A stretch of 19,653 nucleotides of DNA from Alphaproteobacteria bacterium. GTDB lineage: Bacteria; Pseudomonadota; Alphaproteobacteria; Rhodospirillales; Rhodospirillaceae. The translations under genes and the position numbers were made by a program. Under the pieces are notes generated by a model that saw only the letters and a list, made by a program, of their open reading frames with translations, searched no databases and had not been told where the DNA came from. The stretch covers positions 1 to 19,653 of the forward strand of contig QKGW01000271.1 in NCBI GenBank assembly GCA_003250275.1, given 5' to 3'. How positions within the stretch are numbered: the stretch's first letter is position 1; each line of letters opens with the position of its first letter. This document shows, piece after piece, positions 6,928 to 14,547 of this stretch.

Positions 6928-8163
6928 CTAGGTTCGGTCGGCGTTCGGGAGCGCGGCGTCCTGCAACGCGCGTTCCTCCCGGCGATGCAGCAGAAACAGC
7001 CCGAACAGCGAGGCGAAGGCGAAGATCGAGATCGCAAACGCCAGCCACAGGGCGGCGTGGGGGCCCGCGGCGGTCAGGATGGCGGCGAACACCGGCGGCG
7101 CGGCGGCGAAGGAGAGGTTGAGCGGCACCGCCAGTTGCGCCGCCGCGCGAGCGTAGGCGCGGGCGGGGAAAACCTGTAGCGGCAGCGTCGCGCGCGCGAC
7201 CGCGGTGATGCCGCCGGCGATGCCGTAAAGCAGGGCGAACAGCATCGCGCCGGCGAGGTCGCCGGTCAGCAGAAGTATGACGAAGCTCAGGGGGAAGAGG
7301 GCCGCGGCGGCCAGTGCGGTGACGATGCCCAGGTGGCGGCGGCTGCCGAGAACGTCGATCATCCGTCCCGCCCATTGCGCGATCCCGATGAACGACGCCG
7401 CCATCAGCGCGCCAGCGTGCGCGATGCCCGAGGTTTCGAACAGAATGATGATGGTGAGCGCGAACCCCCAGGTGACGAAGCCGTTGGCGGCGAAGCTCAT
7501 CGCCAGCAGGGCGAAGCGCGGCCGGTCGATGGCGACGGGGCCGGCCGCCGTCTCCGCGGCGGGTTTTCCCCTGGGGCGGCGGGCGAGCGCGGCCCAATGC
7601 AGCGGCGTGCACACGAACAGCATCAGGGCGGCGTAGATCAGGATTGCCGCGCGCCAGCCCCATTGGGCCTGGAGAACCCCGGTCAGCGGCCAGACGATCG
7701 TCGAGGTCAGGCCTCCGGCGAGGATCAGCACGCCGAGCGCCTGGCGCGCTTTCTCGCCGGCGATTTCGGTGACCGCGATCTGCGCCGGCGTCGACAACAT
7801 GCCCGCGCCGGCGAGGCCGAGGATGACCCACGCCAGACAGTAGGATGCCGGACCATGGGCGAGGCCCATGGTCGCGAGGCCGATCGCGCCGAGGGGCGAA
7901 CCCAGGACCATGACCGGACGCGCGCCGTGGCGTTCGAAGACGGCGCTCAACGGCCAGGACGCGATCGCCATGACGACGAGCATCAGCGTCGGCCCGGCCA
8001 TCACCATCGGCAGGGCCATACCCAGCTCTCCGGCGATTGCGGGCCCGGTGACCGCGGGCAGCCAGAACGTCGAGCCCCAGCCGATGAGCTGGGTCAGCGA
8101 CAGCGCCGCGGTGGCGCGGACCGTGGGCGAGCGGAACGGGAGACGACGCGGAAGGCGAGCCAT
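6928..8163 (-). CDS. MFS transporter, substrate unknown
   Basis: A 411-residue polytopic inner-membrane protein with about 12 hydrophobic segments in two halves, separated by a polar loop near the middle (ARRPRGKPAAETAAGP). The loop after TM2, with ERHGARPVMVLG, is a degenerate form of the MFS motif A. The repeat-like loop GRMIDVLGSRRHLG sits in the second half, as expected for the major facilitator superfamily. I chose ATG 8163 because AGAGG lies a few nt upstream and the family-like hydrophobic start follows; an upstream extension of 67 codons is not supported. It converges on the ATP-grasp gene (16-nt gap) and lies 92 nt downstream of the glycosyltransferase gene, from which a terminator may separate it. 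No substrate can be named. Multidrug or metabolite efflux are equally possible. Confidence 0.85.
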   Translation of the reverse strand: MARLPRRLPFRSPTVRATAALSLTQLIGWGSTFWLPAVTGPAIAGELGMALPMVMAGPTLMLVVMAIASWPLSAVFERHGARPVMVLGSPLGAIGLATMGLAHGPASYCLAWVILGLAGAGMLSTPAQIAVTEIAGEKARQALGVLILAGGLTSTIVWPLTGVLQAQWGWRAAILIYAALMLFVCTPLHWAALARRPRGKPAAETAAGPVAIDRPRFALLAMSFAANGFVTWGFALTIIILFETSGIAHAGALMAASFIGIAQWAGRMIDVLGSRRHLGIVTALAAAALFPLSFVILLLTGDLAGAMLFALLYGIAGGITAVARATLPLQVFPARAYARAAAQLAVPLNLSFAAAPPVFAAILTAAGPHAALWLAFAISIFAFASLFGLFLLHRREERALQDAALPNADRT

Positions 8164-8217
8164 GTAAGGCCTCTGGCCACGCAGGGGACGGTTTCCGGTA
8201 AGTACGCGATGCGCGCC

Positions 8218-8252
8218 GAAAAATAAAGCCGCGCCGACCCCCGTGCTCGGCG
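8218..8252 (-). terminator. Probable terminator after the glycosyltransferase gene
   Basis: Read on the - strand, CGCCGA and TCGGCG (8247-8252 and 8232-8237) pair across a 9-nt loop. They are followed after four bases by a T-rich run (TTTATTTTT, 8219-8227). The stem is short but the position, directly after the stop, fits. Confidence 0.5.
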
Positions 8253-8255
8253 GTT

Positions 8256-9038
8256 CTATCCGCCCGCCATCTCCGATTTGAGGCGCTCGACGTAGGCGAG
8301 GCGCTCTTCGAGGGCGGCGATGATCGCGGCGGAGGGCTCGGGCTCCTTGCCGTCGCCGTTCCATTCGTGGATCGGCGTGGCGAACTTCACCCGCTGGCGG
8401 TCGAGCGAGTTACCGGGCTGGAAGTGGATCAGCACGGTCTCATCCTCGAGTTCGCGGCCCGCGGCGAGACTTTCGAGAACGATGCGGTAGAACGCGTCCT
8501 CGCAGGTCATCTTGCGGAAGTCCGGGTGCTCGGGGAAGCCCTTGATCATTTCGTGCCAGATTCGCCGGACGCAGAGGTTCATCACCGTGCGGCGGTCGAG
8601 CGAAGGTCCCCAGGAAGGGTGGAGCGGCACGTCGAGCTTGCGGCGCGTCCACACGAATCCGATATCCCGATCGTGCTCCAGCGCGGTCACGCAGGTGGCG
8701 AGGTGGGGCGGCAGGAATTCGTCGTCGGCGTCGAGAAAGGTGATCAGCGGCGCCGAGGAGTGGCGCACGCCCTCGTTGCGCGCCGGACCCGCGCCGCGAT
8801 TCGGCTGCGCGATCGCCTTGAAGCTCACCGGTCCGGGGGTCTCGAAGCGCCGCGCGATCGCCGCGAGGATCTCGGGCGTGGCGTCGCTGGAACCGTCGTC
8901 GACGACGACGATTTCGGTGCGCAGGTCGATGCCGTGCTCGGCGGCGTAGGCGGCGGATGCAAGCACGCTTTCCACCGTGCGCGGCAGAGTGTCGGCCGAG
9001 TTGTACGCGGGGATGACAACGGCGATGCGGATGGGCAT
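8256..9038 (-). CDS. Family-2 glycosyltransferase
   Basis: A 260-residue cytoplasmic GT-A fold enzyme that would move a sugar from a nucleotide-sugar donor to an unknown acceptor. It starts with the GT2 hallmark IAVVIPAYNSADTL (residues 5-18). IVVVDDGSSDAT (43-54) binds the nucleotide, NRGAGPARNEG (80-90) follows, and the metal-binding DXD is Asp103-Ala-Asp105 in FLDADDEFLPP. CEDAFYRIVLESLA near 180-190 sits where GT2 enzymes carry the catalytic ED pair. No membrane helix is evident. ATG 9038 has GGAG 5 nt upstream. There is no neighbouring polysaccharide, LPS or other glycan gene, so the acceptor cannot be inferred from context. The gene may share a promoter region with the divergent membrane protein to its right. 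Confidence 0.88.
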   Translation of the reverse strand: MPIRIAVVIPAYNSADTLPRTVESVLASAAYAAEHGIDLRTEIVVVDDGSSDATPEILAAIARRFETPGPVSFKAIAQPNRGAGPARNEGVRHSSAPLITFLDADDEFLPPHLATCVTALEHDRDIGFVWTRRKLDVPLHPSWGPSLDRRTVMNLCVRRIWHEMIKGFPEHPDFRKMTCEDAFYRIVLESLAAGRELEDETVLIHFQPGNSLDRQRVKFATPIHEWNGDGKEPEPSAAIIAALEERLAYVERLKSEMAGG

Positions 9039-9146
9039 GGCGGCTCCGGTTTCTGGCTCCCATCAAGCATAGGCCCCGAATAGTTAAGGCGGCGTATGCG
9101 CCCCTATGGCAAAATCAAGGCAAGCAGCGAACCGACAGGACACCCG

Positions 9147-9983
9147 ATGATCCGTCCTTCCCAATGCCCGGTGTCCGGGCACGATACCTTCGACCTCGCG
9201 ATCGAGGCGCTGGGCGAGATCGTCACGCGCCCGCTCTGGCTGTTGCGCACCGCGCTGCTGCCGTTCGTCGTGGTGTGGGGGATCAAGAGCCTGTTCTACG
9301 CCCTCGACCAGGCCGGGGTGCTCGCCGACAGCGTGTGGGTAACGAGCCTGCGCTGGACCGTCGAGATCGCGGTGTTCCTGCCCTGCGCGCTCGCGTGGTG
9401 CCGCATCGGCTACATGTCGGCGGGCGCGTCGCGGGCGCCGCGCGTGCTCGAACGCAACGGAATGCGTCAGGCGCTCGACGTGCTCCTGATCGCGATGGGC
9501 GCGATCGCGATCCTCGCGTTCGGCCTCGATCTCCTCTCCGCCGCGCTCACCGGCAGCCGCGCCGCGGGGTTCCCGGCGCGCGGCCTGGTGCTGTTCGCCG
9601 CCGGTCTGGTGGTGATTCCGGGGATCATGTTCGGCGGCGTGCGCCTGCTCGTCGGCGTCGCGGCGGCGGCGATCGGCTGGCCGATCGGCTTTTCCGGCGC
9701 GCTGGTGCTGACCTCCGAACGCGCCGGCTGGCTTGCCGGAGTCGGCCTCACCTTCCTCTGCCTGTTCCCGCTCGCGACCGAGAGCGTCGCCGGGTTGCGC
9801 GATCTCGTCGGCGGGCCGTTCGTCGATGTGCCGGGCGTCTGGCGCGGCGTCGCGTTCATGCTCGTCGCGCTGCTCGTGGCGGCGGCGGGGCATTCGCTCG
9901 GACACGCGCTCCGGCGCTTGGAGGACGGAATGCCGAAGGAGGAAGAGAAGAACGGGAAGGCGACCGATCAGGAGATCGGCTGA
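9147..9983 (+). CDS. Polytopic membrane protein of unknown function
   Basis: I do not recognise this 278-residue protein. It has about six hydrophobic segments (roughly residues 30-52, 67-90, 108-130, 144-165, 168-215 and 230-250). A short polar N-terminus has a Cys and His (SQCPVSGHDTFD), and the charged C-terminal tail (MPKEEEKNGKATDQEIG) should be cytoplasmic. No transporter or enzyme motif is visible. I chose ATG 9147 because AGGA lies 6 nt before it; an in-frame ATG at 9096 would add 17 polar residues without a ribosome site. The 3' end overlaps the 3' end of the glutaredoxin-like gene by 16 nt on the opposite strand, so the transcripts should be antisense at their tails. The 5' side is a 108-nt divergent intergenic region shared with the glycosyltransferase. 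Confidence 0.72.
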   Translation: MIRPSQCPVSGHDTFDLAIEALGEIVTRPLWLLRTALLPFVVVWGIKSLFYALDQAGVLADSVWVTSLRWTVEIAVFLPCALAWCRIGYMSAGASRAPRVLERNGMRQALDVLLIAMGAIAILAFGLDLLSAALTGSRAAGFPARGLVLFAAGLVVIPGIMFGGVRLLVGVAAAAIGWPIGFSGALVLTSERAGWLAGVGLTFLCLFPLATESVAGLRDLVGGPFVDVPGVWRGVAFMLVALLVAAAGHSLGHALRRLEDGMPKEEEKNGKATDQEIG

Positions 9984-10309
9984 GCCGCGATCCCGGCGGC
10001 GTCGAGCAGCGCCTTGAGCCCCCCCGACTTGGCGAGATCGCGGACTTCCGTGCCGCCGCCGACGAAGCGCGCGTGGATGTAGAGGTGCGGCGTTTCCGGC
10101 GCGTCGGGCGCGGTCTTGATCGCGTCGCGGATTTCCGGGTCGTCGTTGAGGTTCACCGCCTTGTAGGCCACTCCCATGAGGTCGAGCGCCTGGGTCACCG
10201 CCGCGCCGCGGTTGGTGAGCGGGTACATCGGCGTGCCCTCCATGTAGAGGACCACCGCGTGGGTCTCGATGTCCTTGCGGATGCGGGTGAAGGCGGGGTT
10301 TTCGTCCAT
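9968..10309 (-). CDS. Cysteine-less monothiol-glutaredoxin-like protein
   Basis: A 113-residue protein that aligns along its whole length with monothiol glutaredoxins of the Grx4/GrxD class. It shows VVLYMEGTPMYP (19-30, usual VLFMKGTP), the middle block VNLNDDPEIRDAI, TPHLYIHARFVGGGTEV (73-89, usual TIPQLYVNGEFVGGCD) and KSGGLKALL. The active-site CGFS is replaced by TNRG (residues 32-35), GGCD has become GGGT, and there is no cysteine anywhere in the protein. It therefore cannot do thiol-disulfide exchange or hold a [2Fe-2S] cluster by the family's usual cysteine; glutathione binding or a scaffold role remain possible. It follows rarD by 15 nt, with GAGCGAG just before its ATG, so the two look like one operon. 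The name is structural only. Confidence 0.8.
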   Translation of the reverse strand: MDENPAFTRIRKDIETHAVVLYMEGTPMYPLTNRGAAVTQALDLMGVAYKAVNLNDDPEIRDAIKTAPDAPETPHLYIHARFVGGGTEVRDLAKSGGLKALLDAAGIAAQPIS

Positions 10310-10324
10310 GCTCGCTCGGTCTCG

Positions 10325-11263
10325 TCAGGCGCGTCCGAACCCGATCCTCCGCAACAGCGCGCGCGGCGCCGAATAGATCGCCAATCCCAACCAGATGCAG
10401 GAGAAAGCCCAGGCGTGAGTCGCGGTGAACGGTTCGTCGTACAGTTGCGTCGCCAGCAGGAACTGGCCGCTCGGGGCAATATACTGCATCAGGCCGATGG
10501 TGGATAGCCGCACCCGCCGCACCGCGACGCCGAACAGCATCAGCGGCAGCGCGGTGACCGGGCCGCCGATCACCAGAAGGGTGTCGAGCAGCGTGTCGCC
10601 CTGGGCGAAGTGGCCGACTCCGTCGGACGCCAGCCACAGCATGTAGCCCGCCGCCACCGGGCCGATGATCAGGCTCTCGATGGTCATGCCGCTCATCCCG
10701 TCGACCGGGATGGTTTTGCGCAGCAGGCCGTAGGTGGCGAAGGTCATCGCGAGGGTGAGGGCGATCACCGGCACCTCACCCAGGCGGATCACCAGAAAAC
10801 TCACGCCGATCGCCGCGCAGGCGACCGCGACCCACTGCCGCCGCGTCATCGTCTCGCGCAGGAAGACGAAGCCGAACACCACGCTGATCAGCGGGTTGAT
10901 GAAGTACCCCATGCTCGCCTGCAGCACATGACCGCTCGACACCGCGAAGATGTAGGTGAGCCAGTTGACCGAGATCAGCGCCGAGGTGACGAACAGGGTG
11001 AGCAGGGCGCGGCGGTTGGCCAGGGCGGCGCGGACGCTGCCCCAGCCGCGCAGCAGCGAGATCAGCACCACCATCGTCACCACGCTCCAGACCACGCGGT
11101 TGGCGAGCACCTCGGGCGGCGGCAGATGGGCGAGCTGCTTGAGGTAGAGGGGCAGGAGGCCCCAGGTGCCGAACGTGAGGATGCCCGCGATCACGCCGAC
11201 GCGGGCGTTCGCGGAGGTGCTGTCCGGGGACGGCGGCAACGATGACACGATAGCGACTTTCAA
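10325..11263 (-). CDS. rarD: RarD-family EamA/DMT transporter
   Basis: A roughly 312-residue inner-membrane protein with ten hydrophobic segments in two EamA halves, the drug/metabolite transporter fold. RarD-specific blocks are FGTWGLLPLYLKQL and VLANRVVWS near the N-terminus, SVNWLTYIFAVSSGHVLQASMGYFINPL in two stretches near residue 98, and ending YIAPSGQFLLATQLYDEPF. The family's true substrate is unsettled, though members are linked to chloramphenicol sensitivity. The start is uncertain: the longest frame begins at TTG 11263, while GTG 11248 also fits. Neither has a strong ribosome site, and about 20 residues precede the first helix. It lies 102 nt downstream of purL on the same strand with an inverted repeat between. 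The glutaredoxin-like gene follows after 15 nt. Confidence 0.87.
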   Translation of the reverse strand: MKVAIVSSLPPSPDSTSANARVGVIAGILTFGTWGLLPLYLKQLAHLPPPEVLANRVVWSVVTMVVLISLLRGWGSVRAALANRRALLTLFVTSALISVNWLTYIFAVSSGHVLQASMGYFINPLISVVFGFVFLRETMTRRQWVAVACAAIGVSFLVIRLGEVPVIALTLAMTFATYGLLRKTIPVDGMSGMTIESLIIGPVAAGYMLWLASDGVGHFAQGDTLLDTLLVIGGPVTALPLMLFGVAVRRVRLSTIGLMQYIAPSGQFLLATQLYDEPFTATHAWAFSCIWLGLAIYSAPRALLRRIGFGRA

Positions 11264-11295
11264 AAGCCCGGCGCGACGATTCGCGCGGGCGAGCC

Positions 11296-11333
11296 GATCA
11301 CACTACGCACGGGCGCGGACCGGGAGTGTGATC
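11296..11333. repeat. Inverted repeat GATCACACT...AGTGTGATC upstream of rarD
   Basis: Perfect 9-bp arms (11296-11304 and 11325-11333) are separated by 20 nt, so the arms start 29 bp apart, close to three helical turns. It lies between the purL stop and the rarD start. No T-run follows on either strand, so it fits an operator pair better than a terminator. Confidence 0.55.
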
Positions 11334-11365
11334 CGCGCCACCGATTTCGCCGTTTTGCCGGGCGG

Positions 11366-13552
11366 TCACGCCATATAGGCGGGGAACCAGCCCTCGTGCG
11401 CGGCCTTGAGTTCGGCGAGCGCCACCGCCTCGCCGTTGACCGCGACCGCGTCGCCGCCGGTTTCGCCGAGCTTGCGCGCCGGCACGCCCGCCGCTTCCGC
11501 CGCCGCAACGAAGGCGTCGGCATCCGCCGCGGCGACCGCGACCAGATAGCGGCCCTGGTCCTCGCCGAAGAGCTTGGCGTGAGGGGCGGGGCCGTCCATC
11601 GCGATGCGCGCGCCGATACCCGAGGCGAGCGCCATTTCCGCGACCGCGACGAGCAGGCCGCCATCGGAAAGGTCGTGGCAGGCCTTCACCGCGCCGGCGC
11701 GGATACGCTCGCGCACGAAGTCGCCGTTGCGGCGCTCGACCGCGAGGTCGACCGGCGGCGGAGCGCCTTCGGAGCGGCCGTGCAGGGCGTAGAGGTAGAG
11801 CGACTGGCCGAGCCAGGTGCCCTCGCCGCCGAGCAGCACCAGCGCGTCGCCCGCGCCGGTGAAGCCGATGCCGACGCTCGCCTCGACGTCGGGCAGCAGG
11901 CCGACGCCGCCGATCGTCGGGGTCGGCAGGATGCCCTGGCCGTTGGTCTCGTTGTAGAGCGAGACGTTGCCCGAAACGACCGGGAAGTCGAGCGCGATGC
12001 ACGCCTCGCCCATGCCCTGGCAGGCCTCGACGAACTGGCCCATGATTTCGGGGCGTTCGGGGTTGCCGAAGTTCATGTTGTCGGTGATCGCGAGCGGGGT
12101 CGCGCCGACCGCGGTGAGGTTGCGCCAGGCTTCCGCCACCGCCTGCTTGCCGCCCTCGGCGGCGTCCGCCGCGACGTAGCGCGGGTTGACGTCGGAGGTG
12201 GCGGCGAGGCCCTTCTTGGTGCCGTGGAGGCGGATCACCGCCGCGTCGCCGCCCGGACGCTGCACGGTGTCGCCCATCACCATGTGGTCGTACTGCTCCC
12301 ACACCCAGCGGCGCGACGCGCCGTCCGGCCCGCCGACGAGCGCCTTGAGCGCGTCGGCCCAGGAGATTTCCGGCACGTCGGCCGCGGCGAGAACCGGCTG
12401 CTTCTTGCCCGGCACCCACGGACGGTCGTATTCCGGCGCGGCCTGGGCGAGCGGGTCGATCGGCAAATCGGCGACCACGCCGCCGCCCATCTTCAGGACC
12501 ATGCGGCCGGTGTCGGTGAGCGTGCCGATCACCGCGAAGTCGAGCTCCCACTTGTCGAACACCGCCTTGGCGAGGTCTTCCTTGCCCGGCTGGAGCACCA
12601 TCAACATGCGCTCCTGGCTCTCCGAGAGCATGATCTCGTAGGCGGTCATCGCGGTTTCGCGCACCGGCACCTTGTCGAGGTCGATCTCGACGCCGAGGCC
12701 GCCCTTCGAGGCCATCTCGAACGACGACGAGGTGAGCCCCGCCGCGCCCATGTCCTGGATCGCGACGATCGCGTCGGTGGCCATCAGTTCGAGGCACGCC
12801 TCGATCAGGAGCTTTTCGGTGAAGGGGTCGCCGACCTGCACGGTCGGGCGCTTCTCCTCGGAATCCTCGGAGAACTCCGCCGACGCCATGGTCGCGCCGT
12901 GGATGCCATCGCGGCCGGTCTTGGAGCCGACGTAGACCACCGGATTGCCGACGCCCGAGGCCTCGGAATAGAAGATCTTGTCGGCGTCCGCGACGCCGAT
13001 GGTCATCGCGTTGACGAGGATGTTGCCGTTGTAGGACGGGTGGAACTGCACCTCGCCGCCGACCGTGGGTACGCCGACGCAGTTGCCGTAGCCGCCGACG
13101 CCCGCGACCACGCCCGCCACCAGATGGCGGGTCTTGGGGTGGTCGGCCGCGCCGAAGCGCAGCGCGTTCAGGTTCGCCACCGGGCGCGCGCCCATGGTGA
13201 AGACGTCGCGGAGGATGCCGCCGACGCCGGTCGCGGCGCCCTGGTAGGGTTCGATGAACGACGGGTGGTTGTGGCTCTCCATCTTGAAGATCGCCGCCTG
13301 GCCGTCGCCGAGGTCGACGACGCCGGCGTTCTCGCCCGGCCCGCAGATCACCCACGGCGCCTTGGTCGGCAGGGTCTTGAGCCACTTCTTCGACGACTTG
13401 TAGGAGCAGTGCTCGCTCCACATCACCGAGAAGATGCCGAGTTCGGTGATGTTGGGCGCGCGGCCCATGATTTCGAGAACGCGGTCGTACTCGTCGGGCG
13501 AAAGGCCGTGCTCGGCGACGATTTCCGGGGTGACGGCGACGGTGTTGTTCAT
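11366..13552 (-). CDS. purL: Phosphoribosylformylglycinamidine synthase subunit PurL
   Basis: The synthetase subunit of the FGAM synthase complex: it converts FGAR plus ATP and ammonia into FGAM (step 4 of purine synthesis), with PurQ supplying ammonia and PurS bridging the subunits. The 728-residue length marks the small, Bacillus-type PurL, in agreement with separate purS and purQ next door. Visible motifs are IFSVMWSEHCSYKSSKKWL (residues 40-58, His48), the ATP/Mg block MESHNHPSFIEPYQGAATG (91-109), GIQD-like IVAIQDMGAAGL, and the second-half repeats DNMNFGNPERPEIMGQF and HDLSDGGLLVA. AAGGAA lies 6 nt before ATG 13552. It is the last gene of purC-S-Q-L, 22 nt after purQ. Confidence 0.98.
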   Translation of the reverse strand: MNNTVAVTPEIVAEHGLSPDEYDRVLEIMGRAPNITELGIFSVMWSEHCSYKSSKKWLKTLPTKAPWVICGPGENAGVVDLGDGQAAIFKMESHNHPSFIEPYQGAATGVGGILRDVFTMGARPVANLNALRFGAADHPKTRHLVAGVVAGVGGYGNCVGVPTVGGEVQFHPSYNGNILVNAMTIGVADADKIFYSEASGVGNPVVYVGSKTGRDGIHGATMASAEFSEDSEEKRPTVQVGDPFTEKLLIEACLELMATDAIVAIQDMGAAGLTSSSFEMASKGGLGVEIDLDKVPVRETAMTAYEIMLSESQERMLMVLQPGKEDLAKAVFDKWELDFAVIGTLTDTGRMVLKMGGGVVADLPIDPLAQAAPEYDRPWVPGKKQPVLAAADVPEISWADALKALVGGPDGASRRWVWEQYDHMVMGDTVQRPGGDAAVIRLHGTKKGLAATSDVNPRYVAADAAEGGKQAVAEAWRNLTAVGATPLAITDNMNFGNPERPEIMGQFVEACQGMGEACIALDFPVVSGNVSLYNETNGQGILPTPTIGGVGLLPDVEASVGIGFTGAGDALVLLGGEGTWLGQSLYLYALHGRSEGAPPPVDLAVERRNGDFVRERIRAGAVKACHDLSDGGLLVAVAEMALASGIGARIAMDGPAPHAKLFGEDQGRYLVAVAAADADAFVAAAEAAGVPARKLGETGGDAVAVNGEAVALAELKAAHEGWFPAYMA

Positions 13553-13574
13553 CGCGGATTCCTTAGAAGCAGAT

Positions 13575-14264
13575 TCAGCCGAGGACCTTCATCAGGGCCT
13601 GGAACATCGGGGCGCCGTCGGTGCCGCCCAGGAGCGGGTCGGCGAGGCGTTCGGGGTGGGGCATCATGCCGAGGACGTTGCGCTTCTCGCTGAGAACGCC
13701 GGCGATGTTGCGCTGCGACCCGTTGGGGTTCGCCTCGGCGTCGACCGCGCCCGCGGCGTCGCAGTAGCGGAACGCGACGCGGTCCTCGTCTTCGAGGCGG
13801 TCGAGCACGTCGGCCTCGGCGAAGTAGTTGCCGTCGTGGTGCGCCACCGGGATGCGGATCACCTGGCCCGCGTTGTAGCCGCGGGTGAAGTCGGAGTTCG
13901 AGGTCTCGACCTTGAGCAGCACGTCGCGGCAGATGAACTTGAGCTTCTGATTGCGCATCAGCACGCCCGGCAGCATTCCGGCCTCGGTGAGAACCTGGAA
14001 GCCGTTGCAGATGCCGAGCACCCGCACGCCGGTTTCGGCCTTGGCCTTGACCGCGGCCATGATCGGCGAGTGGGCGGCCATCGCGCCGGAGCGCAGATAG
14101 TCGCCGTAGGAGAACCCGCCGGGCACGACGATGAGGTCGACGTCGGGGAGGTCGGCGTCGCGGTGCCAGACCATCTTCGGCGCGGTGCCGGTGACGTGGG
14201 CGATGGCGGTCGCGGCGTCGCGGTCGCAGTTGGATCCGGGGAAGACGATGACGGCGGCTTTCAC
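13575..14264 (-). CDS. purQ: Phosphoribosylformylglycinamidine synthase glutaminase subunit PurQ
   Basis: Class I glutamine amidotransferase of the FGAM synthase complex; it hydrolyses glutamine and passes ammonia to PurL. The 229-residue protein opens with AAVIVFPGSNCDRD. It has the oxyanion-side loop VVPGGFSYGDYLRSGAMAA (46-64), the nucleophile Cys86 in GICNGFQ, and His203 and Glu205 in MMPHPE, completing the triad. The start is GTG 14264: it gives the family's (M/V)KAAVIVFPGSN beginning and has AGGGA upstream. A longer frame reaching an ATG at 14351 would overlap purS and is not supported. It lies 26 nt after purS and 22 nt before purL, so the three complex subunits are made from one message in sequence. 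Confidence 0.97.
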   Translation of the reverse strand: MKAAVIVFPGSNCDRDAATAIAHVTGTAPKMVWHRDADLPDVDLIVVPGGFSYGDYLRSGAMAAHSPIMAAVKAKAETGVRVLGICNGFQVLTEAGMLPGVLMRNQKLKFICRDVLLKVETSNSDFTRGYNAGQVIRIPVAHHDGNYFAEADVLDRLEDEDRVAFRYCDAAGAVDAEANPNGSQRNIAGVLSEKRNVLGMMPHPERLADPLLGGTDGAPMFQALMKVLG

Positions 14265-14290
14265 GGTAGCGCGTCCCTTCTCGTGGTGGG

Positions 14291-14533
14291 TCAGCCTTCG
14301 AAGTCGATGGCGAAGTTCTCGATCACGGTGTTGGCGAGGAGCTTCCGGCACATCTCCTCGACCGCCGGGCGGGCCTTGACCGGATCGGTCTCGGCGATGT
14401 CGAGTTCGATGTACTTGCCCTGGCGGACGCCCTGGACGCCGTCGAAGCCGAGCGCTTCGAGCGCGTGGTGGACGGCCTTGCCCTGCGGATCGAGAACGCC
14501 CGCTTTCAGGGTGACGTGGACTTTGGCTTTCAT
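14291..14533 (-). CDS. purS: Phosphoribosylformylglycinamidine synthase subunit PurS
   Basis: Small subunit that holds PurL and PurQ together and helps form the ammonia channel. The 80-residue length is typical. The N-terminus MKAKVHVTLKAGVLDPQGKA and the later VRQGKYIELDI and VEEMCRKLLANTVIENFAI are classic PurS blocks. ATG 14533 has AGGGAG about 9 nt upstream. It begins 14 nt after the purC stop, fitting one operon. Confidence 0.96.
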   Translation of the reverse strand: MKAKVHVTLKAGVLDPQGKAVHHALEALGFDGVQGVRQGKYIELDIAETDPVKARPAVEEMCRKLLANTVIENFAIDFEG

Positions 14534-14547
14534 CTTCGATGGCTCCC

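Noticed and set aside
5394..7037. A 547-codon - strand open frame opposite the ATP-grasp ligase
   Set aside because: Shadow of a well-supported gene; no motif, low-complexity composition.
11396..13693. A 765-codon open frame on the + strand opposite purL
   Set aside because: Composition is that of an antisense shadow (His/Arg/Asp/Val-rich), purL on the other strand is certain, and no ribosome site or domain was seen.
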